This document shows, one piece after another, positions 20,948 to 33,541 of a stretch of 64,000 nt of DNA. The stretch lies in assembly GCA_014218235.1 (NCBI GenBank), contig CM024761.1, positions 93,803,648 through 93,867,647 on the forward strand, in the 5' to 3' direction. Under the pieces are notes generated by a model. That model made no database searches. It saw nothing but the letters and a program-made list of their open reading frames with translations, and was not told where the DNA came from. Made by a program: the position numbers and the translations under genes. The stretch comes from Colocasia esculenta (taxonomy: Eukaryota > Streptophyta > Magnoliopsida > Alismatales > Araceae). The first letter of the stretch is position 1; each line of letters begins with the position of its first letter.

Positions 20948-21883
20948 ATGACGGTTGAACGTGCTCAAATGAGGGGCATGCAACAAACCATCCAAGAGTT
21001 GACTCGTGCCATCATGCAAGCTACCCAAGGCGGGGGTAATCGTGCCGGTGCATGCGATATGGATCGTAACTTCAGATGATTGAACCCGCCTAGGTTCAGT
21101 GGTTCCATGGATCCAGATGAAGCCGAACACTAGCTGAAAGAAACAGAAAGGATATTCCGTGTCATGCAATGCGCAGCGAGAGATAAGCTGCTGCTAGCCA
21201 CTTTTCAACTGGAGAAGGACACCCGCGCTTGGTGGGAGTCAGTGGAAGCAACTAGGGAGAACGGTCAATTCACCTGCACCAAATTTAAAGAAGCTTCCAA
21301 CTCCAAGTACTTCTTCGAGCGTGTCCAAGAAAGGAAGGCTGCAGAATTCGCTGCTCTAAAACAGAGGAACCTGACTGGTGCTGAGTGTGAAGCCCAGTTT
21401 TCTCGGCTGGCGCGCTATGCTGCACACCTAGTGAACACTAAAAGGATGAACGCTAAATGCTTTCTCAACGGCCTTAGGCCCCAATACATCACCCAAATGG
21501 CACCTCTCGACATCTAGACCTACACCGAGATGGTAAAGAAAGCTCAGCTACTGGAAGATGCTACGGACTTCACCGACCATATTAAAGGGAAGTTCGTGAA
21601 AAAGGAAATGACCTCAGGTCAATCATCTGCTAAGCCTACCAATGGCAAGAAGCATCCCTTCAACATCACGGAGGGATCCAGCCAAGAAAGGAAACTGAAG
21701 GTCTTTGTATCCAACACTCCAGCCAAGAGCAACTGCAAGCATTGTGACAAGCGAGGTCACACCACTGACGAGTGCTGGAGGAAATTCGATGCGTGTCTGC
21801 GCTGCGGTAGTTGCGAGAACCGCATCCCCGAGTGTCCGCTACTAAAAGAGAATGAGAGGCGCCCTAATGCGCCTAAGAAATAG
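20948..21883 (+). pseudogene. Element E gag (nonsense-broken)
   Basis: The frame from ATG at 20948 (MTVERAQM) runs straight into protease and RT without a frame change. Core motifs are LNPPRFSGS, LKETERIFRVMQCA, RAWWESVEA, FKEASNSKYFFERV, EAQFSRLARYAAHL and FLNGLRPQY. A CCHC knuckle CKHCDKRGHTTDECW lies near 21740-21782. Stops: TGA 21077, TAG 21131 (Trp expected), TAG 21515 and TAG 21881 (Gln expected at both). It would form the capsid and package RNA; as it stands it cannot be made whole. Confidence 0.9.
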
Positions 21884-23532
21884 GGCAGACTGCAAGCCCT
21901 GCATGATGAGGAACCCGCTACGGACGGTGGCGTGGTAGAAGGTACTCTACAAGTATTCTCCTTATCAGCATTTGTCTTATTTAATACTGGAGCAACTCAT
22001 TCATTTATATCTCAACATTTTGTTGATACCCTAACTGCAAAAGCTATATCCATGGGTTGTGAGTTCTCTGTCACAACACCACTAGGGGAAAAGGAGAAAT
22101 TGAACAAATACTTTCCATCTACCGATGTAATGATCGGAGACCATAAGATAAAAGCCGACTTGGTGTGTATGCCCATGGAAGGCTATGATGTAATTTTGGG
22201 AGCCGATTGGTTGTCCACATATGGGGCAAGTGTCGACTGTAAGAAAGGGAGGGTTGCCTTTAGTGACTTTCCTAAATTGGCATTCTCTGGAATTAGACAT
22301 AAGAGACAGATGTCTTTAATCTCTATCATAAAAGCCCATAACATGAAAAGGAAAGGGTGTATCGCTTTCCTAGAAGCTGTAGTCGTGGAAAAGAAGGGTT
22401 CTAAGATAGAAGACATCCACATAGTCCAGGATTACCCCGATGTGTTTCCTAAAGATCTGCCAGGGATTCCCTCGGAACGTGATGTCAACTTCGCCATAGA
22501 GTTGATCCCTGGAGCTGCCCTGGTATCACGTCAACCGTACCGAATGTCACCTGCTGAGCTAAAAGAGTTGAAGACGCAGCTGATGGAGCTATTAGAGAAG
22601 GAGTTCATTAGACCAAGCACTTCCCCATGGGGAGCGCTTGTGTTGTTCTTCAAGAAGAAGGATGGATCGATGAGGCTCTGCATCGACTATCGACAACTCA
22701 ATCAACTCACCATCAAGAACAAGTACCCTTTGCCCAGAGTCGATGAACTGTTCGACCAAATATCTGGAGCTCAATATTTCTCTAAGATCGATCTTTGATC
22801 TGGATATCACCAAATGAGGATCAAGGATGACGATATCTTCATGACGGATTTCAGGAGCAGGTACTGACATTTTGAATTCATCGTTATGTCTTTTCGTCTA
22901 ACCAATGCTCTTGCAGCCTTTATGCAACTCATGAGCAACATATATCGGCCATACCTGGACAAGTTCGTAGTCGTCTTCATCGACGATATCCTCATGTATT
23001 CAAAGACCCAAGAATAGTATGAAGAACATCTAAAGATAGCACTGTAAGTCTTGCGAGACAATAAACTGTACGCCAAGGTTAGCAAGTGTGAATTCTGGCT
23101 CGAAGAAGTGTCCTTCTTGGGCCATGTCATCTCAAAGGAGGGCATCTCCGTTGATCCCTCCAAAGTCGAAGCGGTACTCAACTGGGAGAGACCAACCAAC
23201 GTCACCAAAATCAGAAGTTTCCTAGGACTGGCTGGCTATTACAGGCGGTTCATCAAGGACTTCTCAAAGATCGCCGTTCCTCTCACGCGACTGACACGAA
23301 AGGAGAATCCCTACTCCTGGAGTAAAAAGTGTGAGAAAAGTTTCCAAACTCTAAAGATTGCCTTACCTCAGCACCTGTTCTCACTCTGCCAATAGAGGGA
23401 GAAGGTTTCTCTGTCTACACCGATGCCTCAGTGATTGGGCTATGGTGTGTACTAATGCAAAAAAAGAAGGTCATTGCTTATTCTTCAAGACAACTAAAGA
23501 TGCATGAAGTCAATTACCCCTTGCATGATCTG
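21884..23532 (+). pseudogene. Element E protease, RT and start of RNase H (broken, truncated)
   Basis: Continues the gag frame. The protease motif reads FNTGATHSFIS, so the catalytic Asp codon is AAT (21983-21985). YDVILGADWLS follows. RT shows SPWGALVLFFKKKDG, LCIDYRQLNQLTIKNKYPLP, FSKIDL and FIDD near 22978, then FLGHVISKEGISVDPSKVE and FLGLAGYYRRF. In-frame stops are at 22796, 22865, 23015 and 23045, with a frame change near 23365. RNase H begins (VYTDAS, HEVNYPLHDL) and stops dead at about 23532, where unrelated copia sequence takes over. No integrase, no 3' LTR. Confidence 0.9.
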
Positions 23533-23549
23533 TGAATATATGTTAATTT

Positions 23550-23999
23550 CTCATTCAGATGTGGATTATGTTCTGTGTAAATTGGATAGTGGCTATTGCC
23601 ATTTTTCGGAGGATGTTTAGTCTCTTGGGCTTCCAAGAAACAACACTTTGTTTCCCTCTCTACTGCAGAAGCAAAATATGTTACTATAGAGAGTTGTGGC
23701 ACTCAAGTGTTATGGATTAAGCATCAACTCCAAGATTACTAAGTAGATCTTGGATGTGTCTCAATAATGTGTGATAACACTAGTGCAATAAATTTGGCAA
23801 GAAATTCAATTAAGCACTCTAGGACTAAGCACATTGAAATTAGACACCACTTTTTAAGAGATTAAGTTAGCAAGAATTCTTTTAAATTGCATTTCACTGA
23901 AACATCAAAGCAAATTGCTGACATCTTCACAAAACCACTTTGCAATGAGAGGTTTTCATCTTTAAGAAGAGAACTTGGACTTTGCTTGATTGAATGACT
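23550..23999 (+). pseudogene. Sire-2 copia RNase H C-terminus (broken)
   Basis: Motifs are SDVDYVLCKLDS, CLVSWASKKQHFVSLSTAEA, SCGTQVLWIKHQL, MCDNTSAINLARN, HSRTKHIEIRHHFLRD, QIADIFTKPL and ERFSSLRRELGL, in the order of copia RNase H and the pol tail. One frame change near 23610 and stop codons at about 23740 and 23864 break it. Followed by TGA near 23997. Confidence 0.9.
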
Positions 24000-25640
24000 G
24001 ATAATTGTTTGATTAATTGATTGCAAGTGCCTAGTTGATTGAATCAATGATATAGTGCATGAAATTGCTCTTTACTTCATCCTTGCACATCAAATTATTT
24101 GATGCACTTTGTAAGGGGGAGATTTCTCTTCATTTACTCAAGTTTCATGAACTCATTTATAAAAGGAATATTTGGGAGTGGAAAAAAGGTCAATAGATTC
24201 ATTTGTTGTCAAAAGAACTGGACAAGTTGAAAAAGATAATATTCCATAGAGATTGTTATCTGAGGATGAAGAGAAGTTTAGAAAATCTGTGAAAAGGTCT
24301 GAGTAGGGTCATGGTGTGTGGGTCGACTTAATCTTTGGTGCACCTGAATCTCATTCATCTATTCACCTTCAGCTATTCTCCTTCTTCTCTCAATAGATTC
24401 ACTCATTGAGGGGGAGCATTTAACTATGATGAATTTTAAAGTAGGGCAACTTTTCAGGGGGAGTTAAAGCTTTATTTTCTAATCTTCATTTACCCTAAAA
24501 GTAAAAAGAATGGTTTGTCAATTATAAACTATTAAGTATAACCTTTAAATTTCTAAAAAGTACCAAAAAGAGGCAATACCTTGTAACAAGAAAAAATGTT
24601 TCTTACTCATTCTGAAATTCATGAGTAATTAGGTCTCTCTGGTTGAAAACTAAAAATCATCAAGTAAGTATTGCTTTTAAACATTCTTTGAGTTTAAAGT
24701 TGGCCAAAGATCAACACTTGTAAGAACTCGTTTGGCAGAACAATGACTAGCCTTGAGAAGCTGCATATCCTGATGAAATCAGAAGAATCAAATGCATGTC
24801 ATGAAGAGCTAGTTAATTCTGTTCAAGGTCGATAAAAATTATTTGTTTTGTGTGCTTACTGAGTAACTGTGGATTCCTGCATCTAAACAACGTGTATCCT
24901 CACTTGAAAAGTTCCACACAACCATTGTGACAAGATGATTACCTCACTTGAGTAATCAGAAGCTCCGGTGTGTAAAAAGCATGAGCTCTTGTATGAAAAA
25001 AATGGTATATCTGAATGTTCTTCAAAATGGTCAAAAAGCATAATAATGTTTCAAAATTGAAATTCAAGCCGATGAAAAATTCTCAAGATAGCTTAATCTC
25101 AAAACTTCTTGAAATTTTTCTTTCCTCCTAGAGTTTTCTTTATGCAACTGATGAGTAAGAACTAAGGAGAGTGCAATTTCAACTTGTAGAGGTGTTTTAA
25201 TTCTGCTAACTATACCCCTTAGCTCTTTAGTTTTCTTTTTAATGGTTAAAATAAAGCTTATAACTCTCAAACCATGAATTTCACAAAAAGAAGTTTGTAA
25301 TGAGGAAAGCGAATGACTCATTTAACTTCTTCAAAGTTTCCTGAAAAACCAAATAAACTTATGGTTAATCGCTCTTCTATTAATCCCTCTACATTTTTAA
25401 TTGATTCTTTTCTTACCTGCAACGACACACTTGGTCTCAATGTCAACGCATCTCTTGAGCTCCTTTGTCGAATCGGTTAAACTCTAGTGTTCCACATGAC
25501 CAACTATCTAGGGCAGGTCGGCGTGTGACTCTTCTGATTCCCCAAACTGTCTGAACACTCATACCCGTTCAAGATCATTCTCTATAGACTTCACCTTCTT
25601 TCTCTCATGCCCTTGCATCCAGTAAACTCTCTTTGTCTCA
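24000..25640 (+). other. Sire-2 spacer with purine tracts
   Basis: No coding domain seen. Purine tracts of the GGGGGAG type lie at about 24116, 24411 and 24457. A block at 24857-24915 resembles the ACTGAGTAA motif of Sire-1, including an ACTT-GAA-AAGT stem. Confidence 0.6.
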
Positions 25641-25642
25641 TT

Positions 25643-27925
25643 TTCACAATGGTGGCCAAGCTGACTACTCATCGGAGAGGCAAACAAAAGATACAGAGCC
25701 CTGCTTCCACTGAAAAAAGAACCAAGGCTCGGAATGATAGTGGGCAGAGCACCGCACCGCAGAAGAAAAACATTGTGGTTCTTTCCTTCTCAAGCCGTAG
25801 ATTCACACATCCTAGAACTGCAAAGGAGAAGACTCTATCAAGGGTAAGAAAAAGAGTGAATTTGTTGATCATGGTAGCTCTGGCAAAAAAGAAGATGAAC
25901 AATCATCCAACCATGTTCACATAGAGGGAGTAACCCCTAAAACTCAAGGCTCCACTTAGTCATCTGAAAGTAAAAGTACCTCTAATCAAGAAGAAGCTAC
26001 TTCTGAAACTTCAGGAACCAGCAATTCAGAGAATCAAAGTGTTCCCGCAGATCAACACTCCAGAATGGTTGAGGCAGAATTAGGGAATATCAATGAAGCA
26101 GCAGAATAAGATATTTCGTGCAGGGCAGATGGCAACAATTCTGATGCACATAGCACTGAACAAGCTTTAGGGTCAAGCTCGAGGCAGAAAATGGTAGTAC
26201 AAAAAGTAGTAAGGAACCAGCAGAAGACACTAGAATATATGAGAATAGACAAATTTTGAAACCCAGAGCTGTGGACATTCACGATGAAGGTATGAAAACT
26301 ACTTTTCAAGAACTTTTTGAAATGATTTACTTTCAAGGTTGGACTAGTTTTATTAGTGACCATAGAGTCTACTACCCAACCCTAGTTAAAGAATTCTACA
26401 AGATTTTGATTAGTAAGAAACAAGTTTTGTAAACCACTGTCCAAGGAATTCCCATAAAACTGACACCAACCTTTGTGGGAGAAGCATTGGGTATTCCAAA
26501 TAATGGACAAGATGCCTATGTGTTCAATTTTTGTCTACATGAACCCTATTCCTTAATGAGTGGACTTGACCATGACAAGCAGAATTTCGTCAAGACTAGG
26601 GTTTCTAGCATCAATGCAAATAAGCCCCCTCCTTTGAATCAGGTACTTCATCACATCTGCACCACCATTTTGACACCACAAGGAGGAGGAAGAAGTAGAG
26701 TGACAGGAGTTCAATGATTTCTGGTCTACTGTCTACTTACAAAGGAAAAGGTAAATTTAGCTGAAGTTTTTTGTGAAATCCTTCAAGAGACAACCAGAGA
26801 AGAGCTCAGAAGAAGCCTACCTTATGTAGCTCAGTTGACTGACATTTTCCTCAAGGCCAAGATCCCTCTTGGTAATGCCAAGTCCAAATCCATACCAAAA
26901 TACAACATTTATTGCTTGGCACACATCATCAAGTTTATGAAATTCAAAATCGATGGACCCAAGTTGGTGCGAGGACCAGCTCCCTCTCAAGCAACTCAAC
27001 TGGAAGAACTGCATGTGGAACAACCACATGTACAGCAGCAAGAAGATAACCATGGAGAACAACTACATCAAATGCCATAGGGGCAGTGCTCACAACCACC
27101 ATTCTATGCGCCTGCACCCTATAGTCCTATTCCCAGTTTGATGACATGAATCTGACAATATCTCCTGAAAGAACATCAGAATTCTATCAAGCAGAATCTC
27201 CAACAACTCAGAATACTCAACCATTCAACTCTTCAAATAGTTTGTCATTCCCTCACAGGTAATGCAACTACTCTAGGATCAATTTGCTAGAGTTCATGAT
27301 TATGTTGGTCAACTAACTGCTAAAGTTGAAGAACAATCTGTGAAATTTGAGGAAACAATGGAAGTTATTGAGAAATAGCTAAGTGACAATATTGAGAAAC
27401 AAATGCAGACTACTGGTTTTGCAACTGTCAGATCTAACAAACTCATTGAGAAGATAGGTGAAGTGTTTAATCATGCTACATATACTCAAGCACAAATCTT
27501 TGACAAATTGCAGACTGTTGAAGAGATGTTTTATAGAGGTTACGACAAATTGGATGGTAAAGGTGTCCTATTCCCAAATGGCTACCAGTTTGAACATGGT
27601 ATAGGACTATCATATTGCCATGGCTGGACATCTCCAAGCAATGAGGAAAGATTTTGACCAAGTCTAGAAGCTTCATGGTGATACAGAGATAGTTGATAGC
27701 ACCTATGCCACTTCCTCTACTACAGCACCACCAATGCCTCATGAACTGGATTAGATGTTAGTTCATGTGACTGAATGTCTAAAAGACATGTCAAACATTT
27801 TGAATACCAGACTTAATGTTGTTCAGATCTACTTGGGAGAAAACTATGATGACTTGGAAGCCAGACTTGCTAGGATTGAGCAAAGACTTATTGTCCACAC
27901 ACCTCAGCCTCCAGCTCCACCTTAG
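25643..27925 (+). pseudogene. Sire-2 env-like third reading frame (broken)
   Basis: Downstream of pol and upstream of the 3' LTR, the place of the Sirevirus env-like region. It opens with ATG at 25643, giving a basic N-terminus (MVAKLTTHRRGKQK), then a serine and glutamine-rich stretch. A conserved-looking core follows near 26320-26530 (FISDHRVYYPTLVKEFY, VGEALGIPNNGQDAYVFNF) and again near 26780-26950 (REELRRSLPYVAQL), as in plant retrotransposon proteins of unknown function. The C-terminus has coiled-coil-like repeats (DDLEARLARIEQRL) and stops at 27923-27925. Several stops and frame changes break it. I see no clear signal peptide or membrane segment, so an envelope role is unproven. Confidence 0.7.
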
Positions 27926-28175
27926 AAGTGATATTTTTTTTGATAATGTCAAAAGGGGAGACACCTCATAGAAAACATCTTATCTTTTGTCTGTTGCCTT
28001 TGACTGTATTGTGTGTGCATTGTGTGGTTGTCATCAATGAACCTTTTCGTACAAACTATTATATGAAATAAAATCCTTTTTGATCTCTCATCATGTGTGT
28101 ACTATTTGTGTGATGACAACTTGTGGGAATTTTGAGTGCCAGTCAAAATATATATGAATCATAGTTGTCATTATC

Positions 28176-28189
28176 AAAAAGGGGGAGAT
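28176..28189 (+). promoter_or_regulatory. Sire-2 polypurine tract
   Basis: AAAAAGGGGGAGAT, identical to that of Sire-1, directly precedes the LTR start TGTTGTGTCCC. Confidence 0.95.
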
Positions 28190-29974
<1,785 letters not shown>

Positions 29975-30600
29975 TTTTATAGTTAAGAAATGGCAGGTAA
30001 CTTTGTCAAATACGAAGTCATACAAGATTTAGTCATAGACAGTCGAAGCTACCTTCGTCATATACGAAGTCCCACTTCGTCATATTCGAAGTCTACTCCA
30101 TTTTGATCTTGATCAGTCGAAGCCTAACTTCATCAAATACGAAGTTAACTTCATCATATCTGAAGTCCAACTTCATTATATATGAAGTCCACTTCGTTTT
30201 GGTCGTGGTCAGTCAAAGCTTAACTTCGTCATATATGATGTTAACTTCGTCATATCCGAAATCCAACTTCGTCATATATATGGTCCACTTCAATTTGTTC
30301 ATGGTCAGTTGAAGCTTAACTTCGTCATATTCGAAGTCCAACTTCGACTGAAAATGTTGTATCTTGGCTAGTTGATTTGATACATCAATTACCCTTAAAC
30401 ATCGATTGTTGTTATGCATATCGATTGTCCTCAAGCATCGATTATTGTTCAACATCGATTGTCCTTAAACATTGATTGTTGTTCAACGTTGATTGTCCTT
30501 AAACATCGATTGCTTCTTTTAAACATCAATTGTTAACTAACATCGATTACTTCTTTAAACATCGATTGTTGACCAACCCATATCGATTAGTAACTATTTT
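29975..30600 (+). repeat. Palindrome-rich repeat clusters
   Basis: Positions 30000-30350 hold many copies of ACTTCG-N7-CGAAGT-like inverted repeats, in tandem units of about 96 bp (CAGTCGAAGC-type starts near 30114, 30210 and 30305). Positions 30390-30600 hold about a dozen ATCGATTG motifs. The style resembles the palindrome clusters of the Sirevirus LTRs here, so it may be the remnant of another LTR. No gene. Confidence 0.7.
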
Positions 30601-30759
30601 ATCCATTGCCTTTTCATTTGGTGTGCATTTAATCAAACCTCTTCACAAATTTATTATTATTATTATTTATTTTGAATTTAAAAAGCTAGGTTATTACATA
30701 CATGAAGTAGCAGTTCATCATACATGAAGGGTACTTTGACATACATGAACAAACTTAAC

Positions 30760-31270
30760 CTTGATTAGATCATCTCATGGTGGACTTGGAAACCCACCAA
30801 CAGGGAACTTATTCTAAGGTTTAGGAAGAACAATTACATAAATACCCTGGTTTCTGCCAGTTTGGCGAGGGGTATAGATTGGGTTAAGGAGGGGTATTCA
30901 TTGGGTTAGGTGCATGGGGCGATTTGGCGGAGGGGATAGCCTAAACCGGTTAAAATGGGGATTTTGGGGATAAAAGGGGGTAGGAGTTGGGTTAAGGTAC
31001 CCCACCCTTTTTGGAGGGGTAACTTTAATACCCCCCCCCACCCCCCTTTATCCCCCGGGCCCACATAACCTCTCTTAAACTAATTTTGATTAAAATGTGA
31101 GTTAAGCAACCCCCGGTTAAAATAACCGGGGGTTTCTTATTCCTGAAACAAATCGGCTTAGTTATTAGATCTTTTTCCCATATGTGGTGAATTCTAGATT
31201 AAAAGTATCGGGTGACAAAGTTAATTCAAAAATACAAAAGGGTCCAAAGTTATGAAATAATTATAAAAGA
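30760..31270. other. GC-rich hairpin sequence, no gene
   Basis: An imperfect hairpin spans 30966-31055 (arms GGGGATAAAAGGGGG and CCCCCCTTTATCCCC). A perfect 12-bp inverted repeat with a 3-base loop is at 31108-31134 (arms AACCCCCGGTTA and TAACCGGGGGTT). It could be a foldback or MITE-like remnant, but I see no clear terminal repeats or target duplication. Confidence 0.5.
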
Positions 31271-31541
31271 CAAAAGGTCTCGTCATAGTTAACACCTTGT
31301 CTTTGACAATATTCTTTAGCCACTAGCGTTCCTTTATAGGTCTCTATCTTTCCATCTACTCCATCCTTCCTCTTGAAGATTCACTTACATCCAATGTGTA
31401 CAATACCCTTAGGTGGATCCACAAGGTTTTAAACCTTGTTGGAGTACATGGATTCTATCTCAAAATTCATGGCCTCTTGTCACTTCCTGAAGTCTATTCT
31501 CGTAATAACCTCCTCATAAGTCTGAGAACCAATATCTTTGG
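31271..31541 (-). pseudogene. Copia element H, RT fragment (left part)
   Basis: The minus strand reads GSQTYEEVITRIDF, QEAMNFEIESMYSNKV, NLVDPPKGIVHIGCK, IFKRKDGVDGKIETYKG and GVNYDETF, the start of a Ty1/copia RT. Three stops (TGA, TAA, TGA) fall where Trp is expected in this family. Gypsy element A inserted just before this stretch; the upstream part is at 53126-53377. Confidence 0.9.
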
Positions 31542-33394
31542 TGTAAGGTCTCGGGTCTTTGCGGATCCTTATTGGGTCTTGTAGAGGTTATGTGTGGTTG
31601 ACGACCAGACTACTATCGTTGACTTGGGGTTGACGGCCTAGGGCTAGCCGTTGACTTGGTGTTGGCGTCCAGCGGTGTGGACGTTTGTTGTTGAACTCAA
31701 CGAAAAGCGATGTGGACGTCAAGCCTTTGGCGGTTCAGTAGGCGACTAGTGATGTTGACGTCAACTGGTCGGACCTGTTGAAATAGGGCAACCCGAGAGC
31801 AGAACCCATTCTTCTCTTCTCGTCTCCTCTCCTCCACCTTTGCCTTTCTCTATTTCCACAGCTTCTGATGGTTGATGAGAGCTCGTGGGAAGGCTCTGGA
31901 TCGCGTAGCGGTGCTTGATCAGGCGGGAAACGCGAGGTTTTGGTGCGATTCGCGCGGAGTCTTCGGGGGGTTCCGGCGCGATTAGTGGCTGTTTGGGGGT
32001 TTATAAAGCGTTCTGAGGTAGGGACTTAACTCCTATAACCCTCCTTAGCAAACCAGCATGCTCATTTGTGTAAATCAGTATGCAAATTGTGGTTTAGGGT
32101 TGGGTTGTACCATGCCGGAATTTTGGGTGAATTGGGCAATCTAGGCGTTTGATTGTTTAAATTGGAAGTTCTGGTAGTGTTGAATGATGAGAGGAAGTAT
32201 TTCCCTCCATCAGTCAGAGTTCTGTTGGGTAATTCTACCCAATTGGACTGATTCGGAGCTGTTCTAGGTTCAGGGGACTGAAGAGCTTAACGTCCACATC
32301 TGTTGACGTTGAGATCTTCAAGGATGATATAAACGACAAGGTCGATTACCGTTGAGTCAGGGTTAACGACATGATGAGTGTCGTTTACTTCATATTGGCG
32401 GCAATCGATATGGCCGTTAATATCCTGTGTCCCAGCAGGCTTGAGTTTTGTGTTTGGAGGCAATTGACATGTGATGTCCGCCCTGATACCATATGTGGGC
32501 CAGGCTTAGAGTGTGACTCTGCCTATGTATATGAGTAACTAGTTGTGACATGAGTGTTCACTTACTGTACGGAGTTTCAGGCGTTGAGTGTGTTCCGTCT
32601 GTTGTACGCGCGTTGCGTTACTGCGTGCCCGTTTCTGTTGTGTTACCTAGGCGTTGGTGCGACTCCGTCTAGACGACTAGCGTGTGGTTGTCGTCCGCTA
32701 GTGAGCCAGGACGCCGAGTGCGACTCTGTCCTGTGCGTACTCCTTGTGGTGGTTTTGAGCCGGTCTCCGTGGAGCCCCTTCTCTACCGCTAGGGTCAAGC
32801 GTAGGGGAAAAACCGGTCGTGGACCAGACGCGAGAGAGAGCGTCTATAGTGTGCACACGTGGCTGGGGTTGAGAGCCTCTGTGTTGACGGGGCGCCGAGC
32901 CACAGTCCCTAGCTGAGTCCTACTTACTGTGTGTGTGTGTGAGTGTGTGTTACTGAGCCGCGAGGTTTACAGTTTTGTGTTCTTGTGCGACGTGTCCTTA
33001 CTTTCAGTTTTTACTTTCCGCACTTTAGTTCTGTTGCCGGTGGGGTTACTTTTCCCTACTGGGTCTCTTTTCTTGAGACTCACTCCCCTCCCTTTCAGGT
33101 GGGTCTTCGTCGACTCCCGTTCCAGGCGAGTCTAGCCACTCCGGTGTTGGTGCTCCTTAGCTGCAGTGAGTAGTACTTTTTGTTGTACTTTTGTACTCTG
33201 TACCTTGCTCAGACTCTGAGTTGTACATATTATGTTCATATAGTGGAATTTTACAGTTTTACATGGTGTGTATCTTCTTACATATAGTCTCCTGGGACGT
33301 TCACTTCCTACCCTTCCGAGCTTGTCTCGTTGGTTAGCGGGTCAGAATTCGGGTTACTGGTTGTTACTGGTAATGCGGATTCTGGGTCGTTATA
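31542..33394 (+). repeat. Element A 5' LTR
   Basis: Begins TGTAAGGTCTCGGG and ends GGGTCGTTATA, 1853 bp. By eye it differs from the 3' LTR at a few percent of positions, mostly transitions, including the terminal TACA to TATA. It has repeated GTTGACGTC and AACGGC-type motifs and a TTTATAAAG box near 31998. Open frames inside (for example 32554-32916) match no protein. Confidence 0.95.
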
Positions 33395-33397
33395 GTT

Positions 33398-33410
33398 TGG
33401 TATCAGAGCC
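33398..33410 (+). promoter_or_regulatory. Element A primer binding site
   Basis: TGGTATCAGAGCC, an initiator tRNA-Met complement, starting three bases after the LTR. Confidence 0.95.
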
Positions 33411-33541
33411 TGGTCTGATGAGATATATATATAAGGAAATACCCATCATGTAAACTCAGAGTATAAAGAGTACAGTTGCAGCTATTTAGCCCGGAGTTAG
33501 TTAGTATATTTATGTGTGTATTTTGCTCTGTGTATAGTACT

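Noticed and set aside
25643..25924. Independent host gene for a basic protein
   Set aside because: Position between copia RNase H and the 3' LTR, and continuation into the env-like core, fit the Sirevirus third region better.
32554..33173. Open frames of 68-120 codons in the A-family LTRs (also at 36452-37117, 43074-43692 and 52286-52905)
   Set aside because: They lie wholly inside LTRs, recur in every LTR copy with frame-breaking differences, and match no protein family.
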